Positions 1-5,547 of a DNA stretch of 6,678 nt are shown here, piece by piece. The notes beneath the pieces were generated by a model that worked only from the letters and a program-made list of their open reading frames with translations, was not told the origin of the DNA and searched no databases. A program made the position numbers and the translations under genes. Source of the DNA: Nitrospira sp. Its GTDB lineage: Bacteria > Nitrospirota > Nitrospiria > Nitrospirales > Nitrospiraceae. The stretch spans positions 17,963-24,640 of the forward strand of contig JABMDH010000005.1 of assembly GCA_015904075.1 (NCBI GenBank), in the 5' to 3' direction. The stretch's first letter is position 1. Every line of letters begins with the position of its first letter.

Positions 1-579
1 CAGTTTGAACGCCTTATCGAAAGCTGGGACGGCATCGGCATACCGTTCCATGGCCATGTAGGAGCGCGCCAGCATGGCCCAGCCTGTCGCATCATTGGGG
101 TTCTGCTCCAGCTTCTTCTTAAGCCGTTCCATCAGCGTATTGAGCCCCTCCATCATTTGGCGCTCGTCGCCGGCACCGCCCTGAGCCGCCATCGGCGACG
201 CCGCCGGGTGCGTCATCGCAGCCGGATTGCCCAATGTCCAGTAGAGCACCCCGCTGGCTGCCGGGATGATCATAACTAACGAGAGTGCGACAAACCGAAG
301 ATTGACGAGCCCTCCGGACGTCGTCGATGATGTTTCGATGGAACCGGTCTCCTCCAACACGCGGCGCTCCAGCTCATGTCGAGCCGCTTGATACTGTTCA
401 TCCGTCAGCAGCCCGTTGGTGAGATCCTGCTCCAGCTCTGAAAATTGCTGCCGATACACCGGCAGCGTTTTTTCCTGTTCACTCGTCATCTGCGTCTGGC
501 GCTTCAACAACGGTCTCAGCAGAAGACCGAGGACACAGAGAGTCATGGCCGAAACGATCCCCCAAAATGCAGTGGTCAT
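1..579 (-). CDS. ccmI: CcmI N-terminal part, unit A (partial, runs off left edge)
   Basis: CcmI is the membrane-anchored TPR protein that binds apocytochrome c and hands it to the CcmF/CcmH heme ligation complex. The 193 codons visible have no stop. They begin with a hydrophobic helix (about residues 3-25), then a charged loop with the family pattern YRQQFSELE and a downstream ELERR, typical of the CcmI leucine-zipper-like loop. A second helix follows (about 96-115), then the start of a TPR domain (about 160-193, with [11 protein letters not shown] and [13 protein letters not shown]). The ATG at 579 overlaps the ccmH stop as ATGA and has a strong ribosome site (AAGGAGG, 595-589, 9-base spacer). 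Family members continue with further TPRs, so at least the C-terminal half is missing. Bases 1-197 are almost identical to 3987-4183 in unit B, while the rest of the gene is clearly diverged. Whether this copy also joins a ccmE beyond the edge cannot be seen. Confidence 0.88.
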   Translation of the reverse strand, partial: MTTAFWGIVSAMTLCVLGLLLRPLLKRQTQMTSEQEKTLPVYRQQFSELEQDLTNGLLTDEQYQAARHELERRVLEETGSIETSSTTSGGLVNLRFVALSLVMIIPAASGVLYWTLGNPAAMTHPAASPMAAQGGAGDERQMMEGLNTLMERLKKKLEQNPNDATGWAMLARSYMAMERYADAVPAFDKAFKL

Positions 580-1037
580 GAGCGCTTGCCTCCTTCTGCC
601 ATGAGTTGTTCGACTTTTCGATGCTCTTCCTCCGATACCACCGCATCGACTACTTTGTGCGCCCGACGCCGCAACGTAATGACCAGCACCGTGGCTCCGA
701 TCGTCAATAAGACAAACGGCCCCACCCACAGCAGCGTGGTCGTGGCTTTTAACGGCGGCCGATACAGCACAAAGTCTCCGTATCGCGACACAAGAAACTC
801 AATGATCTCTTTGTCGCTCATATTCTTGGCGATCATCTCCCGAACTTCTCGACGGAGATCCTCCGCCAGCGGAGCGTTGGAATCAGCCAGGGTTTGATTC
901 TGACAGACCAGGCATCGCAGCTCGACGGCGAGGTGCTTGAGTCGCGCCTCGGCGGCAGGATCATCGGCCAATGGCCTGGCTTCCCCGGCCCAAGCCGGTC
1001 CGGACACACACAATACGATGAGTATGATCCATTTCAT
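576..1037 (-). CDS. ccmH: CcmH/CycL thiol-disulfide protein of heme ligation, unit A
   Basis: This 153-residue protein is a CcmH (CcmL/NrfF-type) subunit, a periplasmic membrane-anchored thioredox protein. It reduces the cysteine pair of apocytochrome c before CcmF attaches heme. Visible signs are an N-terminal signal peptide ending in AWA (about residues 1-17), the family motif LRCLVCQNQ with the redox cysteines at 42 and 45, the conserved stretch around [15 protein letters not shown] (about 81-95), and one C-terminal membrane helix (about 101-121). Length fits the short single-domain form, with CcmI encoded separately, unlike the fused E. coli CcmH. The start overlaps the ccmG stop and the stop overlaps the ccmI start (ATGA in both cases). 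No Shine-Dalgarno is evident upstream of 1037, so translation is probably coupled to ccmG. Residues 29-110 differ from the unit B copy at only one position (Glu/Asp 80) despite many silent changes, so both copies look selected. The name varies between ccmH, ccmL and cycL. Confidence 0.95.
   Translation of the reverse strand: MKWIILIVLCVSGPAWAGEARPLADDPAAEARLKHLAVELRCLVCQNQTLADSNAPLAEDLRREVREMIAKNMSDKEIIEFLVSRYGDFVLYRPPLKATTTLLWVGPFVLLTIGATVLVITLRRRAHKVVDAVVSEEEHRKVEQLMAEGGKRS
589..595 (-). promoter_or_regulatory. Strong ribosome binding site of ccmI (unit A)
   Basis: AAGGAGG on the minus strand lies 9 bases upstream of the ATG at 579, inside the end of ccmH. It decides the ccmI start, and suggests that this gene is translated from its own site as well as by coupling to the overlapping ccmH stop. 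Confidence 0.7.
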
Positions 1038-1561
1038 TGTGATTCAAGCTGCTTCACAAGCGGAATAATTTTCTGAGCGACCGTGTCAGGATTCAACGGC
1101 CCGATCTGCTTATACCGGATCACGCCCTGCTTATCGATGACGTACGTTTCGGGAACTCCGTAGACTCCGAAATTGATGCCGACTCGTCCGGCATCGTCCG
1201 TCCCGATAATCGAGTAGGGATTCCCCCATTGCCTCAGCCAGGTCATGGCTTCGTCCGGCTGATCCTTATAATCCATGCCATAGATCGGCACTTCACCGGA
1301 CTTGGCCAGCTCCATCAGCACCGGATGCTCGGTCTTACAACCGTTGCACCACGAAGCCCAAAAATTGAGCAGCCACACTTTCCCCTTCAGGTCTGCCGGA
1401 GAAAACACTTTCTCGCGATCATAGAGCTGGGGCTGAGAAAAGTCGGGTGCAGCCTTCCCCACGAGGGGAGACGGAATTTCCCGCGGGTTGAGCTTAAGCC
1501 CCACCGCAAGAAATCCAACCACGACGACAAAAATGGATAGTGGCAACAGGAACCGATTCAT
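1034..1561 (-). CDS. ccmG: CcmG/DsbE thioredoxin-like protein, unit A
   Basis: CcmG (DsbE) is a membrane-anchored periplasmic thioredoxin-fold protein that supplies reductant for the cysteines of apocytochrome c and CcmH. The 175 residues match the usual family length. One N-terminal anchor helix (about 4-22) is followed by NPREIPSPLVGK, a standard CcmG hallmark, and then FWASWCNGC with the redox cysteines at 72 and 75. The sequence GMDYKD comes next, and then the cis-proline loop GVPETYVID, all in the expected order. The start at 1561 overlaps the ccmF stop as ATGA, and the stop overlaps the ccmH start the same way. Only a weak purine-rich stretch precedes the start. The residues between the cysteines are Asn-Gly, whereas better-known CcmG proteins often have a proline there (WCPTC in E. 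coli), so the redox potential may differ. Partner: the CcmH at 576-1037. Confidence 0.96.
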   Translation of the reverse strand: MNRFLLPLSIFVVVVGFLAVGLKLNPREIPSPLVGKAAPDFSQPQLYDREKVFSPADLKGKVWLLNFWASWCNGCKTEHPVLMELAKSGEVPIYGMDYKDQPDEAMTWLRQWGNPYSIIGTDDAGRVGINFGVYGVPETYVIDKQGVIRYKQIGPLNPDTVAQKIIPLVKQLESQ

Positions 1562-3542
1562 GCCACTTTTCGCCTAGGCGCTCGCGCCGGTGCAGGCACA
1601 GCTGGTTCTTGCTTGCGCCATGCAATTCGATACCGGCGATCACTGATAGCCAGTGCGCCGCCCAACGCCATGATAAAACATCCACCCCAGATCCAATCGA
1701 TGAACGGCTTATGATAGAGCCGCACACTCCAAGCCCCGTCGTCGAGCGGCTCCCCCAGCGACACATAGAGATCGCGCAACAACCCGGGATCAATGGCCGC
1801 TTCGGTCATAACTTGATTCTGAACGGGATAGCGTCGCTTTTCAGGATACAAGACCGTGGTTTCACGACCGTCCCGACTGATCGAGAACGTCCCACGGTCC
1901 GCTGTATAGTTCGGCCCCATCACATCCTGCGTTCCGTCGAATCGGAATGTATAGTCGCCGATACTTGCCGTCTCACCCACATTCATCCGCACATCCTTCT
2001 CGGATTCGAAGCCTTTCACCATCGTCACACCGACGATAAAGACCGCAATCCCACAGTGCGCCACGAGCATCCCCCAGTATGATCTGGGCACCGACGCCAA
2101 GCGCTCCATGAGGCTATTCCCCGTGACATGCGTCAATCGCTCACGCAAGGACACCACTGAGGTCGTCACAATCCAAATGGCCAGGAGCAGGCCGAGACTC
2201 AGCAGCGGCGTCCAGTTCCCCAGGACAATCGGTAACGTGAGCGCGGACACAACACTCACCCCGAAGGCCCACTTCAACCGCTTCGCAAGATCAGGGAGAT
2301 TCGCCTTCTTCCATTGAGCCAGCGGACCGATTCCCATTAAAAAGAGTGCTGGAACCATCAAGGGAACAAAGACGGAATCAAAATAGGGAGGTCCGACAGA
2401 AATTTTCCCAAGGTCCAGCGCGTCTAAAAACAAAGGGTAGAGCGTGCCAAACAGCACCGAGCCAATCGCGGCAACACGTTGTTGGCTAACAGCATGCCTT
2501 CTCTCGACAACATCGCGAAGCTGCCGCCCAACCCGACTTTTGGAGCGCGCCAGGCGTACAGGGCCAACGACCCTCCGATGACGATCGCCAAAAAAGCCAG
2601 GATGAAGAGACCTCGCTTCGGATCAGTGGCAAAGGCATGCACCGACGTGAGCACACCGGAACGGACGAGAAAGGTCCCGAGGAGGCTCAATGAAAATGCC
2701 ATGATGGCGAGCAAGACCGTCCACACCTTGAACCCGCCCCGCTTGTCGGTCACGGCCAATGAATGCACCAACGCAGTTCCGGCTAACCACGGCATGAATG
2801 AGGCATTCTCAACGGGGTCCCAAAACCACCAGCCGCCCCATCCGAGTTCATAGTAGGCCCAGCCGCTTCCCATCGCGATACCGACCGTGAGAAAACACCA
2901 GGCGACCGTGGTCCATGGCCGAGACCAACGGGCCCAGGCCGCATCAAGGTTCCCCCCTAACAAGGCAGCAATGGCAAACGCGAAGGCGACCGAGAAACCG
3001 ACATAGCCCATATAGAGCATCGGCGGATGGATCACCATGCCGGGATCCTGCAGGAGAGGATTGAGATCACGCCCGTCGGGAGCCGCAGGAATCAACCGTT
3101 CAAACGGATTAGACACCGTCAACATAAACAAGAGGAATCCCACGCTCACCAGACCCATGACGCCGAGAATCCGAGACCTGGTGGCTTCCGGGAGATGAGC
3201 AGAAAAGAGTGTCACCGCAAACATCCACAGGGTCAGGATGAAGGTCCACAAGAGCAGTGATCCTTCATGCGCTCCCCAGATGGCGGCCAGACGGTAATGG
3301 AGCGGCAGCTGCGAGTTCGAGGTCGATGCGACATACAGCACGGAAAAATCTTTCTCCGCGAAAGCGTAGGCGAGGCAGCCGAACGCCGTCAGCACCAGCA
3401 GAAACTGGAGGCGGGCGGCTGGTTTCGCCAGAGACATCAGGCCGGCGTTACCGACGGCAGCACCATAGATCGGCAGGCTACCCTGGACCATGGCCACGCA
3501 GAGCGCGAGAATCAAAGCAAAATGACCGATTTCTGGAATCAT
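1558..3542 (-). pseudogene. ccmF: CcmF cytochrome c heme lyase, unit A, broken by a 7-base frameshift
   Basis: CcmF is the polytopic inner-membrane subunit that transfers heme from holo-CcmE to apocytochrome c. The first frame (ATG at 3542) holds the whole N-terminal half: WGAHEGS at 89-95, His172 in VIHPP, the tryptophan-rich WWD heme-handling segment (about 232-253), His260 and His302. These correspond to E. coli His173, His261 and His303. After codon 357 (near 2472) the frame shifts and stops at 2424. The rest continues in another frame down to 1558, including SYWGM and His498 (E. coli His491). Compared with unit B, seven bases (minus strand CTGGTTG) are missing between GTTGC repeats. Restoring them gives 663 residues, exactly the length implied by the unit B copy. 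The start has an AGGA site 10 bases upstream. As read, only two fragments would be made. Apart from the lesion the protein is well conserved, so the loss is very recent or a sequence error. Confidence 0.93.
2471..2475. other. Site of the 7-base deletion in unit A ccmF
   Basis: On the plus strand the sequence here reads GCAAC followed directly by ACGTTG. The matching place in unit B has GCAAC, then CAGCAAC, before the equivalent ACATTG. Loss of one copy of a short direct repeat (GCAAC...GCAAC) accounts exactly for the missing seven bases, which is the classic product of replication slippage. Adding them back rejoins the two ccmF frames through the conserved stretch [12 protein letters not shown]. 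Confidence 0.85.
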
Positions 3543-3552
3543 TATGGTGGTG

Positions 3553-3556
3553 TCCT
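3553..3556 (-). promoter_or_regulatory. Ribosome binding site of ccmF (unit A)
   Basis: The only gap between genes in the window is the 15 bases from 3543 to 3557. It holds AGGA (3556-3553, minus strand) 10 bases upstream of the ATG at 3542. This supports that ATG as the ccmF start, which also matches the N-terminus of known CcmF proteins (MIPEIG). Confidence 0.55.
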
Positions 3557-3557
3557 A

Positions 3558-4565
3558 CTATGGTTGAACGACCAGCGTGCTGCTGCTCTGTGCCTGTGCC
3601 CCCGCTGCTTTGGCCTTGGCCATCGCCTCAGCCGCTTCCGGCGGCATATAGTTTTCATCGTGCTTCGCCAGCACCTCGCTGGCGACAAACGTGCCGTCGG
3701 CCACCAACTGTCCCTGCGCGACGACGCCTTTGCCTTCCTTGAATAGATCCGGGAGAATTCCTTTGTAGGTGACCGGCACTCGTTTGGCCGTATCCGTCAC
3801 TATGAAATGAACGGTGAGGCCGTCGCCCTCACGGGTGAGACTGCGGTCTTCAACCATCCCCCCGATCCGGAAGCTTTTGCCTTTAGGCCCCTCGCCGTTC
3901 GCCACCATGGTGGGCGTGAAAAAGAAGACGAGATTGCTCTGAAATGCATTCAAGATCAGCGCTGTCGCCACGCCCAGCACAACCAACAGTTTGAACGCCT
4001 TATCGAAAGCTGGGACGGCATCGGCATACCGTTCCATGGCCATGTAGGAGCGCGCCAGCATGGCCCAGCCTGTCGCATCATTGGGATTCTGCTCCAGCTT
4101 CTTCTTAAGCCGTTCCATCAGCGTATTGAGCCCCTCCATCATTTGGCGCTCGTCGCCGGCACCGCCCTGAGCCGCCATCGGCGCCACCTCTGAATGCGTC
4201 ATCGCCAACGGATCGCCCAGCGTCCAGTAGAGGACGCCGCTGACTGACGGAATCAGCAGGACCAGCACGAGCGCCATCGACCGGTTGCTCATCAGGCTGG
4301 GAGCCGCAGTGGGCCCCGTCTCCATTCCACCGGTCTCTTCCAACAGACGGCGCTCCAGTTCAGACCGGCTGATTCGATACTGTTCATCGGTGAGCAACCC
4401 GTTCGCCAGATCCTGCTCCAATTCCGAGAATTGCTGCCGATAGACAGGCAATGTTTTCTCCTGCTCTTCGGTTGCACCGGCAGTCCGCCGCAACAACGGC
4501 GGCAGCAAAAAGCTCAATACGAGAAGGGTCATGGCCGAGATAATCAACCAAAATGTGAGCGTCAT
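3558..4565 (-). CDS. CcmI N-terminal part fused in frame to CcmE heme chaperone
   Basis: This 335-residue frame joins two Ccm proteins. Residues 1-193 are CcmI: helix 3-25, a charged loop with YRQQFSELE and ELERR, helix about 96-115, and the start of a TPR ending in DKAFKL. Residues 194-335 are CcmE without its start codon and short cytoplasmic tail: a membrane helix (about 191-208), the OB-fold heme chaperone domain with [12 protein letters not shown] and [11 protein letters not shown], and the heme-attachment motif HDENYMPPE with His302 and Tyr306 (E. coli His130 and Tyr134). CcmE carries heme to CcmF, and the next gene is ccmF, so the E-F order is normal. The start at 4565 overlaps the ccmH stop and has AAGGAG 10 bases upstream. 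The junction at 3986/3987 equals the edge of a near-identical repeat. With known topologies the fusion would place the heme domain in the cytoplasm. I read this as a rearranged or misjoined gene pair rather than a normal protein. Confidence 0.85.
   Translation of the reverse strand: MTLTFWLIISAMTLLVLSFLLPPLLRRTAGATEEQEKTLPVYRQQFSELEQDLANGLLTDEQYRISRSELERRLLEETGGMETGPTAAPSLMSNRSMALVLVLLIPSVSGVLYWTLGDPLAMTHSEVAPMAAQGGAGDERQMMEGLNTLMERLKKKLEQNPNDATGWAMLARSYMAMERYADAVPAFDKAFKLLVVLGVATALILNAFQSNLVFFFTPTMVANGEGPKGKSFRIGGMVEDRSLTREGDGLTVHFIVTDTAKRVPVTYKGILPDLFKEGKGVVAQGQLVADGTFVASEVLAKHDENYMPPEAAEAMAKAKAAGAQAQSSSTLVVQP
3987..4183 (-). repeat. 197-base near-identical block in ccmI, second copy of 1-197
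   Basis: These bases match 1-197 with one mismatch (A at 4086, G at 100), which is silent (Asn codon AAT versus AAC). The first 99 bases are identical. Immediately beyond 4183 and 197 the copies fall back to strong divergence. The other end of the block coincides with the ccmI/ccmE junction here and with the window edge in the other copy. Confidence 0.92.
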
Positions 4566-5023
4566 GCCCGTTTTTCTCCTTGTGACAACAGTTGCTCCAC
4601 TCGCCGATGCTCTTCCTCAGTCACGGCCGATTCCTGAAGTTTCCGCCCCCGGCGCTTCATGGCCGTCACGAGCGCGATCGCACCTCCAACCATCAACACG
4701 AAGGGACCGACCCACAAGAGCGTTGTCGTCGCCTTCAAGGGGGGCCGGTACAAGACGAAATCGCCGTACCGCGACACGAGAAAGTCGATGATCTCCTTGT
4801 CACTCATATTCTTGGCGATCATCTCACGCACTTCCCGCCGCAGATCTTCCGCAAGCGGCGCATTCGAGTCCGCCAATGTTTGATTCTGACAGACCAGACA
4901 CCGGAGCTCGACAGCCAGGTGTTTCAACCTCGCCTCAGCCACAGGATCTTCCATCAGCGGCTTGGCCTCTCCAGCCCAGGCGAGTCCCGGCATCAGCAAC
5001 AACATCAACACGAGCCAGTTCAT
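4562..5023 (-). CDS. ccmH: CcmH/CycL thiol-disulfide protein of heme ligation, unit B
   Basis: This is the second 153-residue CcmH of the window, equal in length to the unit A copy. It has a signal peptide ending in AWA (about 1-17), redox cysteines at 42 and 45 in LRCLVCQNQ, the [15 protein letters not shown] block, and a C-terminal helix (about 101-121). The signal peptide, the C-terminal helix and the tail have diverged from the unit A copy. The catalytic domain has not: one conservative change in residues 29-110. The start at 5023 overlaps the ccmG stop (ATGA) and is preceded by AAGGAG (5040-5035) with an 11-base spacer, a site the unit A copy lacks. The stop overlaps the start of the ccmI part of the next gene. 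Role: reduction of apocytochrome cysteines together with CcmG. Confidence 0.95.
   Translation of the reverse strand: MNWLVLMLLLMPGLAWAGEAKPLMEDPVAEARLKHLAVELRCLVCQNQTLADSNAPLAEDLRREVREMIAKNMSDKEIIDFLVSRYGDFVLYRPPLKATTTLLWVGPFVLMVGGAIALVTAMKRRGRKLQESAVTEEEHRRVEQLLSQGEKRA
4576..4581 (-). promoter_or_regulatory. Ribosome binding site of the ccmI/ccmE fusion frame (unit B)
   Basis: AAGGAG on the minus strand lies 10 bases upstream of the ATG at 4565, inside the end of the unit B ccmH. It is the counterpart of the site at 589-595 and supports the start chosen for the fused frame. Confidence 0.65.
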
Positions 5024-5547
5024 TGCGCTTGCAGCTCCTTCACCAACGGAAGAATCTTGTTGGCCAGCACATCTTCATTCAGCGGCCCAATCTGTTTGTA
5101 TCGGATGACGCCCTGCTTATCGATGACATAGGTTTCCGGCACGCCATAGACACCGTAGTCGATGCCGACGCGGCCCACCTCATCCACCCCGACAATCGGA
5201 TAGGGATTTCCCCACTGCGTCAGCCAGGTCAGCGCCTCGTCCCGTTTATCCTTATAGTCCATACCGTAGATAGGAACCGCGCCGGACTTCGCCAGCTGCA
5301 TGAGGACCGGATGCTCCGTCTTACAGCCACCACACCAGGAGGCCCAAAAATTCAGCAGCCAGACTTGTCCCGCCATCTCACGTGGCGAAAAGGTTTTTCC
5401 TTCTTCGTGCAACTGCGGAAGCGAAAACACCGGTGCCGCCTTCCCGACCAAGGGGGACGGGATCTCGCGAGGGTTGAGCCTCAGCCCTACGGCAAGGAAA
5501 CCGACCACGACGAGAAAAAGCGTAAACGGGATGATAAACCGATTCAT
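5020..5547 (-). CDS. ccmG: CcmG/DsbE thioredoxin-like protein, unit B
   Basis: This 175-residue membrane-anchored periplasmic thioredoxin-like protein is the same length as the unit A copy. The anchor helix lies at about 4-22, followed by NPREIPSPLVGK, FWASWCGGC with the redox cysteines at 72 and 75, GMDYKD, and the cis-proline loop GVPETYVID. The frame is open upstream to an ATG at 5682, but I chose the ATG at 5547. That start gives the family N-terminus (anchor helix right after MNRF), matches the unit A gene exactly, overlaps the ccmF stop as ATGA, and has GGAAGG (5557-5552) just upstream. The extra 45 residues are out-of-frame ccmF sequence. The inter-cysteine pair is Gly-Gly here and Asn-Gly in unit A, so this position differs between otherwise similar copies. 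It would act with the CcmH at 4562-5023. Confidence 0.96.
   Translation of the reverse strand: MNRFIIPFTLFLVVVGFLAVGLRLNPREIPSPLVGKAAPVFSLPQLHEEGKTFSPREMAGQVWLLNFWASWCGGCKTEHPVLMQLAKSGAVPIYGMDYKDKRDEALTWLTQWGNPYPIVGVDEVGRVGIDYGVYGVPETYVIDKQGVIRYKQIGPLNEDVLANKILPLVKELQAQ

Larger units (their letters stand above)
1..2685 (-). repeat. Unit A of a diverged tandem ccmF-G-H-I repeat
   Basis: This stretch aligns along its full length with 3987-6678. All gene boundaries fall at an offset of exactly 3986 bases (3993 beyond the 7-base deletion near 2471), so ccmI, ccmH, ccmG and the 3' part of ccmF have equal lengths in both units. By eye the nucleotide identity is about 75-80% over most of the length. 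The exception is bases 1-197, which carry a single difference. Confidence 0.9.

Noticed and set aside
2455..2457. GTG at 2457 as the start of a separate 299-residue gene
   Set aside because: It falls in the middle of a conserved CcmF segment (aligned to residue 365). The frame is the downstream part of the frameshifted ccmF, not an independent gene.
3543..3557. Promoter or terminator in the only intergenic gap
   Set aside because: Fifteen bases are too few for a promoter, and there is no hairpin followed by a T run; only a ribosome site is visible.
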